A DNA stretch of 64,000 nucleotides from Streptomyces shenzhenensis (GTDB lineage Bacteria > Actinomycetota > Actinomycetes > Streptomycetales > Streptomycetaceae), in assembly GCF_003688995.1 (NCBI RefSeq), contig NZ_PENI01000005.1, positions 62,001 to 126,000 of the forward strand. The letters run 5' to 3'. Every line of letters starts with the position of its first letter. Positions within the stretch are counted from its first letter, which is position 1. The notes beneath the pieces are model-generated. The model did not search any database. It saw nothing but the letters and a program-made list of their open reading frames with translations, and had not been told where the DNA came from. A program made the position numbers and the translations under genes. This document shows, piece after piece, positions 23,369-30,154 of the stretch.

Positions 23369-23794
23369 ATGGGCGTGCGACAGTCACGCCCATGCGTGAT
23401 CGTCTTCGCCGGCGAGACGCACACCTGGGACCCGGACACCCCCGAGGAACGGGCCCGCGCCCTGTGGGCGGGCCCGGCCAAGCGGGTCTACGTCGCCGAG
23501 GTCCCGGCGGGGGCCGTGGCCGGCCCCGAACCACGGCGGGCCCGCCGCGCAGGTCCCCAACGCCGGTTTCATGGTCGCCCCCGACCGGGGCGGTCGCGGC
23601 ATCGGCCGCGCCCTCGCCGAACACGTCCTGGCCGAGGCATCCGCGGGAGGGCTACCGCGCCATCGTCTTCAACGCCGTCGTCGAGACCGACCCGGCCGTG
23701 GCCCTGTGGACCTCCCTCGGCTTCGGCGATCCTCTGCACGGTCCCGCAGGCCTTCGCCCGCCCGCGTCACGGCCGGGTAGGCCTGCCACGGTGA
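23369..23794 (+). pseudogene. GNAT acetyltransferase relic with three frameshifts
   Basis: A phosphinothricin-acetyltransferase-like GNAT can be read only by switching frame three times: AGETHTWDPDTPEERARALW in the first frame; GFMVAPDRGGRGIGRALAEH in the second (acetyl-CoA loop, from about 23565); EGYRAIVFNAVVETDPAVAL then WTSLGF in the third (from about 23640); and TVPQAFARPRHGRVGLP back in the first (from about 23725). Each shift is in the same direction, adding up to one codon. The N-terminal strand is also missing. This is a decayed gene, unless the assembly has three indels here. Confidence 0.75.
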
Positions 23795-23930
23795 CGTGGT
23801 CCTCGGTGGCGGGCGGGCCGGGGGTGGCGGCGGGGCCGGTTCGGGTCGGTTCACCGAGCACGGCCCGGTTGTCCTTGATGGCCAACGGCGCGCCCGCCAA
23901 GGGCAGTTCGGCCAGACCGTCGAGAGCCCG
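23787..23930 (-). pseudogene. Fragment of an amidase-family gene
   Basis: On the minus strand the reading ALDGLAELPLAGAPLAIKDN followed by RAVLGEPTRTGPAATPG and ATEDHVTV corresponds to the region of amidase-signature enzymes around the catalytic Lys (PLxGxPxxxKDN). About 48 residues remain; everything downstream, including the Ser-cis-Ser region, is absent. It overlaps the end of the acetyltransferase relic. Confidence 0.55.
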
Positions 23931-24089
23931 GGGCCCTGGGCATCCGTGTCCCGTTCTTGGATTGTGTGTCAGAGCCCTCATGACCTGCGGTCATCCGACC
24001 GAAGGCTCAACTGCCCTCACCTGAGGGGCCATTGACGGCTTTCCGGGGACTGGACGCCCCAGCCCGGAAGCTACGGCTCCGGTGATCCG

Positions 24090-24725
24090 TCAATCGTTCG
24101 CTCGGACGGGAAGTTCGGTGATGCCGAGGGCGAAGTCCAGGTTCCCCATCCCGTGGTTGGCGAGGCCCACCGTGACCACGCCCGCTCCTTCCAGCCAGTG
24201 CGCCATTTTCAGGCCGCCGACGTCCAGCGGGCGCAGCCCGAGGCTCTCGACGAACGCCTCCACACTTGCCTTGGCCTGCGCGTTGTCGCCGGCGATGAAG
24301 ATGTCGGGCCGACCCTTCTCCAGGACATGGCGGAAGACGGTGTTGAACGCCTTCACCACGCCGGCGCCGGCCGGAGCCGCCTTGGCGACTTCCTGCGCGA
24401 TCGAGGTCTCCTCGCGGTGGGCCAGCCCGTCGAACGTGGAATTGAAGGGATTGCTGATGTCGACGATGACCTTGCCCGCGAGAGCGTCTCCGTACTGGGC
24501 GACGACCGGCACGACACCGTCGTACAACAGGGCCACGATGACGATGTCCCCGGCCGGGGCGGTGCCCCATTCTCCCGTCGTGGCGCCGCCGCCGAGAGCC
24601 TTGGCCAGGTCAGCGGCCTTGGCCTGATCGCGGCCCATGACCTCGACGGTGTTGCCGCCCGCTATTGCCCGCGCGCCGATGGTGCGGGCCATGTTCCCGG
24701 TGCCGATGATGCTGATGTCGCTCAT
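24090..24725 (-). CDS. Small Rossmann NAD(P)-binding reductase (F420:NADPH reductase-like)
   Basis: A 211-residue protein of the NADPH-dependent F420 reductase/ProC-like Rossmann family. The N-terminus ISIIGTGNMARTIGARAIAG is the dinucleotide loop, with the GNMAR pattern typical of F420:NADPH oxidoreductases; AGKVIVDISNPFN and VVKAFNTVF are further family motifs. It lacks a separate catalytic domain, as in that family. Its closest relative in the window is the gene at 27492-28124 (same length, motifs and ending GITxL). AGGA seven bases before the ATG supports the start. It lies 33 bases behind the SDR gene on the same strand and is probably co-transcribed with it. Whether F420 is the true cofactor is inferred only. 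Confidence 0.85.
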   Translation of the reverse strand: MSDISIIGTGNMARTIGARAIAGGNTVEVMGRDQAKAADLAKALGGGATTGEWGTAPAGDIVIVALLYDGVVPVVAQYGDALAGKVIVDISNPFNSTFDGLAHREETSIAQEVAKAAPAGAGVVKAFNTVFRHVLEKGRPDIFIAGDNAQAKASVEAFVESLGLRPLDVGGLKMAHWLEGAGVVTVGLANHGMGNLDFALGITELPVRAND

Positions 24726-24758
24726 GAGATGTCCTGCCCGGGGTGTGCGTTGTCCGGT

Positions 24759-25493
24759 TCAGATGGCGGTGGTGCCGCCGTCGGCGACGAGTTCCATGCC
24801 GTTGACGTAGCTGGAGTCGTCGGAGGCGAGGAAGAGGGCGGCGGTGGCGATTTCGTCGGGGCGGCCCATCCGGCCGCGGGGGATGAGGGACTCGAACTGG
24901 CGCTTGGTGGCCTCGTCGAAGAGTTCTGCCTGCTTGGCGGTGGCGACCTGGCCGGGGGTCAGGACGTTGACGCGGATGCGGCGGTCCTTGAGTTCGTTGA
25001 GCCAGACGCGGGCCCAGGCCTGCTGGACGGCCTTGCTGCCGGCGTAGACGCTCCAGCCGGGGAAGGCGCCGAGGGAGGCGTTGGAGCCGGTCATGAGGAT
25101 GGAGCCGCCGTCGTTGAAGAGCGGGAGGGCCTTCTGGACGGTGAACAGGGTGCCGCGGGCGTTGAGCCCGAACCAGGTGTCGAACTGGGCCTCGGTGATC
25201 TCGCCGAGCGGGGCGGGCTCGCCGCCGCCGGCGCTGGCCCACAGCACGTCGAGGCTGCCCTTCTCCCGCTTGACGGTGTCGTACAGGCGGTCCAGGTCGT
25301 CCAGGTCGGCGGCGTCGCCCCGGACGCCGGTGACGTTGCGGCCGATCTGCTTCACGGCCGCGTCCAGGGCGTCCTGGCGGCGGCCGGTGATGAAGACGTG
25401 TGCTCCCTCGTCGACGAACAGCTTCGCGCCGGCCAGCGCCATGCCGGCGGTGGCGCCGGTGATGACCGCTACCTTGCCGTCGAGCTTTCCCAT
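24759..25493 (-). CDS. Short-chain dehydrogenase/reductase
   Basis: A 244-residue classical SDR, NAD(P)-dependent. The nucleotide loop is TGATAGMA, with Ala where the third Gly is usual; the catalytic Ser sits in LMTGSNAS and the YxxxK pair in VYAGSKAVQQAW, and NVLTPGQVATA and the C-terminal ADGG complete the fold. GRRQDALDAAV suggests NADP preference (Arg-Arg after the second strand). AAGGAG precedes the ATG at 25493. It is the first gene of a leftward pair with the Rossmann reductase and is divergent from the TetR regulator, a common arrangement in which the regulator controls the SDR. The substrate is unknown. Confidence 0.93.
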   Translation of the reverse strand: MGKLDGKVAVITGATAGMALAGAKLFVDEGAHVFITGRRQDALDAAVKQIGRNVTGVRGDAADLDDLDRLYDTVKREKGSLDVLWASAGGGEPAPLGEITEAQFDTWFGLNARGTLFTVQKALPLFNDGGSILMTGSNASLGAFPGWSVYAGSKAVQQAWARVWLNELKDRRIRVNVLTPGQVATAKQAELFDEATKRQFESLIPRGRMGRPDEIATAALFLASDDSSYVNGMELVADGGTTAI

Positions 25494-25542
25494 GTTGCTC
25501 CTTTTGGGCCGGTGGTGCCGTGCGCACCTGGGGTGGTGGCGT

Positions 25543-25607
25543 TATGTACACCGATCTGTTTGCTTACGGTACGGGGCGGGTGGCCGGGGCGCAAGCTATG
25601 TACACCG
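25543..25607. promoter_or_regulatory. Direct repeats in the SDR/TetR divergent region
   Basis: The 11-mer TATGTACACCG occurs at 25543-25553 and again at 25597-25607, each followed by similar bases (ATCTGTT and GTCGTTA). Both include the palindrome TGTACA. They are 54 bases apart, about five helical turns, between the two start codons, and are good candidates for binding sites of the adjacent TetR protein. Confidence 0.6.
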
Positions 25608-25637
25608 GTCGTTACCCAGCTGGGGTAGCATGGAGCG

Positions 25638-26249
25638 ATGACGGAGTTGGAGAAGGGCCCCAAGGGCCGCCGCCGCGGCCGGGGCGCCCGCGAGCGCATC
25701 CTCAGCGCGTCCCAGCAGCTGTTCCGCGAGCAGGGCATCAACCGCACCGGCATGGACCAGCTCTGCGCGGCGGCCCAGGTGTCCAAGCGCACGGCCTACC
25801 AGCACTTCACCGGCAAGGACGAACTCGTCGCCGAGTATCTGCGCGGGTTCGACCCCTCGGTTCTGTCCGGCGTGTTCGACCGCACCGACCTCACGCCCCG
25901 CGAACGGCTCCTCGCCGCCTTCGACATCCCCCCCACCACCCCCCTGTGCCCCTACATCGGCGCCGCCGTCGAACTCCACGACCCCGAGCACCCCGCATCC
26001 CAGTACGCACGCGAATACAAGAAGGCCGTCGCCGCGCGGCTCGCCGACGCCGCCCGTGAAGCCGGCGCCGCCGACCCCGAACAGCTCGGCGAGCAGCTCG
26101 CGCTGCTCATCGACGGCGCCGCGGCCCGCACCCGGGTCCTCAACGCCGACGCCTTCCCCACCGCCGCCGCCATCGCCGCCGTCCTCATCGACAACGCCAT
26201 CCCCGCCACAGCCGGCGATGACCGGCGACGGGAGGAAGTGCCGAGCTGA
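25638..26249 (+). CDS. TetR-family transcriptional regulator
   Basis: A 203-residue regulator. The helix-turn-helix spans about residues 20-65: RERILSASQQLFREQGINRT, GMDQLCAAAQVSKRTAYQHF and TGKDELVAEYL, a standard TetR N-terminus. The C-terminal ligand-binding part (SQYAREYKKAVAARLADAAREAG, then QLALLIDGAAARTRV) is typical of the family. It is divergent from the SDR gene with repeated operator-like sequences between, so it most likely represses that operon and itself. The ligand is unknown. Confidence 0.93.
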   Translation: MTELEKGPKGRRRGRGARERILSASQQLFREQGINRTGMDQLCAAAQVSKRTAYQHFTGKDELVAEYLRGFDPSVLSGVFDRTDLTPRERLLAAFDIPPTTPLCPYIGAAVELHDPEHPASQYAREYKKAVAARLADAAREAGAADPEQLGEQLALLIDGAAARTRVLNADAFPTAAAIAAVLIDNAIPATAGDDRRREEVPS

Positions 26250-26398
26250 CTTGGCACTCCGCGGCCGGGCTGGACGCGCTGCCACCCGCATCTTCAGAAC
26301 CTCTACGAGCCGGAGACTTGCCACCCCGCTCATCCACTCCACCGCGGCGCTCTCCTCGCGGGGCAGCACGCATGATGAACGGGGGTCGGTCGACATAC

Positions 26399-27310
26399 TC
26401 AAGCGTGCCTTGAGGCGACATCGCCTCCAAGCTGCCACATCTCGTAATTCCCGCATTCTGCCGTGATCTCGGCCGTCGACTGAGCGGCAGTGACGAAGTC
26501 ATCCACTACCGGTGAGGTGTGCGATGCCGCCACCGCGAGGCACACCTGGTCGGGCGTCAGATCCGGGATGGGCACATAGACGACGTCCGGATGCGAGTAG
26601 AACACGGACGCCGAACGGGCCAGGAAGGAGATGCCCCGTCCGGCCGCGACAAGCTCGAGCGTCTCGTCCACCCCGCGCACCGGGTACCCGGCATTGGGGA
26701 GCGGGCGCTTGGTGGGCTGCGTGCTCGGGTCACCGTGCCAGACCAGCGGTTCGCCGGCCAGGTCGGCCTCGGTGACCTCCCCCTTGCCGGCAAACCGGTG
26801 TCCGGCGGGCAGTACCGCTACCCGCGGCTCGGTGTACAGCGGGGTGACGCGCAGGCCGGTCTCGTCGATGGGCAGCCGCACATACCCGACGTCGATGCGG
26901 CCGTCGAGCAGCATCGCAGCCTGGTTGTCCCCTTCGATCCGCTGCACGTCCACGACCACGTCCGGGTGCCGGTCCTCGAACGCACGGGCCGCCGGGATGA
27001 CTGCGATGCCGGCCCGGAAACCGACCATCAGCCGCCGCTTGCCGCCGGCGGCCGCGGACACCCGGCGGCGGACCGCGTGGGTTGAGGCGAGCAGCGGACC
27101 GGCGTCGGCCAGCAGTTGCCGGCCCGCATCTGTCAGCTCCACGCCGTGGCGATCCCTGATGAACAGCGAGGCGCCGAGATCCTGCTCGAGCGCGCGGATC
27201 TGCCGGCTGAGCACCGGCTGTGCGATGTGCAGCTCATCGGCGGCGCGGCCGAAATGCAGTCGTTCGGCCACGGTGACGAAGTAACGCAGTTTGCGCAGAT
27301 CCAGATCCAT
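26399..27310 (-). CDS. LysR-family transcriptional regulator
   Basis: A 303-residue LTTR. The N-terminal winged helix-turn-helix reads LRKLRYFVTVAERLHFGRAA, then DELHIAQPVLSRQIRALEQD; the rest is the periplasmic-binding-protein-like effector domain. The ATG at 27310 starts the conserved MDLDLRKLRYF; the open frame begins four codons earlier. A palindrome with a T-N11-A LysR box sits 17 bases upstream of the start, and the reductase gene at 27492 is divergent, so this protein probably controls that gene and itself. Confidence 0.92.
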   Translation of the reverse strand: MDLDLRKLRYFVTVAERLHFGRAADELHIAQPVLSRQIRALEQDLGASLFIRDRHGVELTDAGRQLLADAGPLLASTHAVRRRVSAAAGGKRRLMVGFRAGIAVIPAARAFEDRHPDVVVDVQRIEGDNQAAMLLDGRIDVGYVRLPIDETGLRVTPLYTEPRVAVLPAGHRFAGKGEVTEADLAGEPLVWHGDPSTQPTKRPLPNAGYPVRGVDETLELVAAGRGISFLARSASVFYSHPDVVYVPIPDLTPDQVCLAVAASHTSPVVDDFVTAAQSTAEITAECGNYEMWQLGGDVASRHA

Positions 27311-27326
27311 AGAAAATCCCAAGGCC

Positions 27327-27349
27327 GGTGATACCTCCAGGGTATCACC
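27327..27349. promoter_or_regulatory. LysR-type operator palindrome
   Basis: A perfect inverted repeat GGTGATACC-N5-GGTATCACC between the divergent LysR and reductase genes. It contains ATAC-N7-GTAT, which satisfies the T-N11-A rule for LysR-type regulators. Confidence 0.75.
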
Positions 27350-27491
27350 GCGGCTTCAATAGGTCTTGGACGCCGCTCGGACCCGATGGCAGCATGAAAA
27401 ACAGGCACTTAAGGGCGCCGAAGTGAATTCGGCACAAGAATTCGACACCGGAATTTGACAGCAGGGCAAAAGCCCGGAAAGAGGAACATCG

Positions 27492-28124
27492 ATGAGCAGC
27501 ATCAGCATTATCGGACTGGGAAACATGGCCCGTGCTTTGGCCGGCCGGGCGCTCGCCGGTGGTAACGCCGTCGAGGTCATCGGCCGCGACCAGGCCAAGG
27601 CCAAGGAACTGGCCGCCACGCTCGGCGGCGCCTCGGTCGGGACGGCCGGGGCCGCCCCGACCGGGGACATCGTGATTCTCGCCGCGCCGTATGCCGGCGC
27701 GGCCGCGGTGGTGAGGGAGTACGGGGACGCGCTGCGCGGCAAGATCATCGTTGACATCACCAACCCCGTAGCCCCCGACCTGCAGGGCTTCGTCGTCCCC
27801 GACGACAGTTCCGGCGCACAGGAGATCGCCAAGGCGGCTCCCGACGACGCGCATGTCGTCAAGGCGTTCAACACGGTGTTCTCCCACGTTCTGGCGGCCG
27901 GCCCGGCCGAGGGCCGCCCTCTGGACGTGTTCATCGCCGGCGACGACGCGCAGGCGAAGGCGCGTGTGTCGGCGTTCGTCGAGAGCCTGGGGCTGCGCCC
28001 CTGGGACACCGGGGAACTGGTCATGGCGCGGGCACTGGAGAACGTCGGCCTGCTGGAGCTGGGCCTCATGAACCACTCCGTCAAGCACACCAATTTCTCC
28101 CTCGGCATCACCCTTCTCGGCTGA
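27492..28124 (+). CDS. Small Rossmann NAD(P)-binding reductase, paralogue of 24090-24725
   Basis: A 210-residue protein with the same architecture as the leftward gene at 24090-24725: ISIIGLGNMARALAGRALAG, IGRDQAKAKELAATLGG, KIIVDITNPV, AHVVKAFNTVFSHVL and VFIAGDDAQAKARVSAFVES are matched almost block for block. GAGGAAC precedes the ATG. It is the first gene downstream of the LysR operator and may form an operon with the epimerase-like gene and the third reductase. F420/NADPH chemistry is likely from the family; the substrate is unknown. Confidence 0.86.
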   Translation: MSSISIIGLGNMARALAGRALAGGNAVEVIGRDQAKAKELAATLGGASVGTAGAAPTGDIVILAAPYAGAAAVVREYGDALRGKIIVDITNPVAPDLQGFVVPDDSSGAQEIAKAAPDDAHVVKAFNTVFSHVLAAGPAEGRPLDVFIAGDDAQAKARVSAFVESLGLRPWDTGELVMARALENVGLLELGLMNHSVKHTNFSLGITLLG

Positions 28125-28150
28125 GCGCACCCCTACCACTACTTCTCGTG

Positions 28151-28176
28151 CCGCATTACGCCACCGCATTACGCCA
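28151..28176. repeat. Perfect 13-base tandem duplication
   Basis: CCGCATTACGCCA occurs twice head to tail just before the epimerase-like gene, in the 104-base gap after the reductase gene. Confidence 0.7.
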
Positions 28177-28228
28177 GTTCACTTACGGCACGGGAAGACC
28201 CTGCACCTACCCTCACAAGGACAGTCAG

Positions 28229-29164
28229 ATGCGCGTATTCGTCGCTGGGGGGACCGGCCATTCCGGTTCGTACATCATCCCAGAGCTCATCGCCGCCGGG
28301 CACGAGGTCACCGGCCTGGCCCGGTCGGACGCTTCCGCGGCGGCCCTGTCCGCGCTAGGCGCGAAGGTGCGTCGCGGCGATCTTCAGGATCTCGACGGGC
28401 TCAAGGAGGCAGCCTCGGGCTCCGATGGCGTCATCCACGTCGCCCACAGGCAGGATCTGCTGCCCTACGGCGGGATGGACGCCGTGGCCGCTGCGGAGCT
28501 CCCGATCATGCTCGCGTACGGCGAGGCGCTCGCGGGAACCGGAAAGCCGCTGGTCACGGCGGGAAGCATGGGCTCGCCCGGGAACCTGGAGCGGCCGGCC
28601 ACCGAGGAGGACCCGGCCCTCCCCGTCGGCGAGGAGCACAAGGGCACCCTGCGGGTCCGCAATGTCGTGGAAAGGGCCGTTGTCGACCTCGCCGGGCAGG
28701 GGGTGCGGTCTTCGGTCGTGCGGATCGCCAACATCGCGCACAGCACGACCGATCGTGCCGGCTTCCTCCCGACGCTGATCGCGCTCGCGAAGGAAAAGGG
28801 CTTCGTCGGCTACCACGGCGACGGCGCGAACCTGTGGAACGCCGTGCACATCCGCGATGCCGCCACCTTGTTCCGCCTGGCGCTGGAGAAGGGGCCGGCC
28901 GGCACCTACTGGCACGCGGTCGAGGACGGGGGCATCGCGTTCCGCGACCTCGCCGAGGCCATCGCCGGCCGCCTGGGTCTGCCCGCCGTGAGCGTTCCCG
29001 ATGATGCCCTGATGACGCCGGGGTACTTCGGGTTCCTCACGCCTATCGTCACGCAGAGCTACCCGGCGTCCAACCTCATCACCCGCCGGACCCTCGGCTG
29101 GGAACCCGCCCGGCCCGGCCTGCTCGCCGATCTGGACAACGGCCATTATTTCCCCGCCGGCTGA
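28229..29164 (+). CDS. NAD-dependent epimerase/dehydratase-like (extended SDR) protein
   Basis: A 311-residue atypical/extended SDR. The N-terminus MRVFVAGGTGHSGSYIIPEL carries the GxxGxxG nucleotide loop, followed by VRRGDLQDLDGLKEAA and DGVIHVAHRQDLLPYGG. The canonical YxxxK is not present at the usual place, as in many NmrA-like or dTDP-rhamnose-reductase-like members, so a redox-sensing or reductase role is as likely as epimerisation. ATG 28229 has AAGGA eight bases upstream and starts exactly at the conserved beta strand. It lies between two small Rossmann reductases on the same strand. Confidence 0.87.
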   Translation: MRVFVAGGTGHSGSYIIPELIAAGHEVTGLARSDASAAALSALGAKVRRGDLQDLDGLKEAASGSDGVIHVAHRQDLLPYGGMDAVAAAELPIMLAYGEALAGTGKPLVTAGSMGSPGNLERPATEEDPALPVGEEHKGTLRVRNVVERAVVDLAGQGVRSSVVRIANIAHSTTDRAGFLPTLIALAKEKGFVGYHGDGANLWNAVHIRDAATLFRLALEKGPAGTYWHAVEDGGIAFRDLAEAIAGRLGLPAVSVPDDALMTPGYFGFLTPIVTQSYPASNLITRRTLGWEPARPGLLADLDNGHYFPAG

Positions 29165-29233
29165 CGGCGGGAACCCGGATCGTGACGAGCCCGGAAACCG
29201 GCAAGTTCGGCTCCTCTGAAGGACGTTGAGATT

Positions 29234-29902
29234 ATGACGACTGTGGGATTCATCGGAAGCGGAAGCATCGGCAGGACCCTCGCGCGACTCGCTGTCGGGG
29301 CCGGGCACCAGGTGGTGCTCAGCAACTCGCGCGGTCCCGGAACGCTCGTGGACACGGCCGAGGAACTGGGGCCGCGGGCGTCCGCGGCGACGAGCGAAGA
29401 GGCCGCGGCGGCCGGTGACATTGTCGTGGTCACGGTGCCGGTCAGTGCCTTCCCTCACATGCCCGCCGCGCCACTGGCCGGGAAGACGGTCATCGACACC
29501 TGCAACTACGGCCCCGAGCGTGACGGGCACATCCCCGAGCTCGACAGCAAGTCCCTCACCTCGAGTGAGCTGCTTCTGCGGTACGTCCCGGACGCCCTGC
29601 TCGTAAAGGCGTTCAACAACATCTTCTTCAAGCACCTGCTGTCACTCGCCCGCCCGGCAGGGGCGGCCGACCGCTCCTGCCTGCCGATCGCCGGGGACTT
29701 GGCACCGGCGAAGGCGGCGGTGACCGAATTCATCGACTCCATCGGCTACAGCGTGGTGGACGCCGGAACACTGGCCGACAGCTGGCGGCAGGCGACGGGC
29801 ACGCCGGTGTGGGGAACACCGTACGGGCCGTACTCGAACGAGAAGGGCCGGCCGGTCGGCGAGGACGCCATCCGCGCGGCACTGGCCACCGCAACGCGGT
29901 AA
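29234..29902 (+). CDS. NADPH-binding F420 reductase-like protein (third Rossmann paralogue)
   Basis: A 222-residue protein: MTTVGFIGSGSIGRTLARLA is the dinucleotide loop, SNSRGPGTL is typical of the NADPH-selecting region (Ser-Arg) in F420:NADPH oxidoreductase relatives, and ALLVKAFNNIFFKHL matches the VKAFN motif of the other two reductases here. It is more distant from them than they are from each other. It ends an apparent rightward group of three genes. The downstream 250 bases hold no gene. Confidence 0.85.
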   Translation: MTTVGFIGSGSIGRTLARLAVGAGHQVVLSNSRGPGTLVDTAEELGPRASAATSEEAAAAGDIVVVTVPVSAFPHMPAAPLAGKTVIDTCNYGPERDGHIPELDSKSLTSSELLLRYVPDALLVKAFNNIFFKHLLSLARPAGAADRSCLPIAGDLAPAKAAVTEFIDSIGYSVVDAGTLADSWRQATGTPVWGTPYGPYSNEKGRPVGEDAIRAALATATR

Positions 29903-29937
29903 CCGTCAATTGTCGCAGGCCGTGATGTGGTCCGGCC

Positions 29938-30050
29938 GTGCCATGCTCCCTTGTGGGTCAGCTTGTTGCGGCGCGGGCCGGCTTCCGCGGCGAGGGAGAC
30001 GACGGTCAGCTTGCCGTCGGAGTGCAGCGGGGCGCCGATCAGCAGGGGCG
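29938..30050 (-). pseudogene. Possible fragment of a mobile-element accessory protein
   Basis: The minus strand reads APLHSDGKLTVVSLAAEAGP then RRNKLTHKGAWHG. From memory this resembles the helix-turn-helix core of small proteins accompanying Tn554-type or integrase-borne elements (pattern LTVxxLAxEAGVxRNxLTHKH). Only about 38 residues align before the reading loses sense, so if the match is real it is a remnant. Confidence 0.3.
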
Positions 30051-30154
30051 GTTCGAAGTGTGTGCGGTGGGGGAGCTGTACACCTCGTCGGCCCCTGTGG
30101 CCGTCACCCGCACCTGGTAACCACCCGCTGACGTACGACCTACGGAGCACCCGC

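Noticed and set aside
26391..26420. CTCAAG-N5-CTTGAG, resembling a second SoxR box.
   Set aside because: The half-site spacing is one base too long, there is no -35/-10 pair with 19-base spacing, and it lies at the stop codon of the LysR gene.
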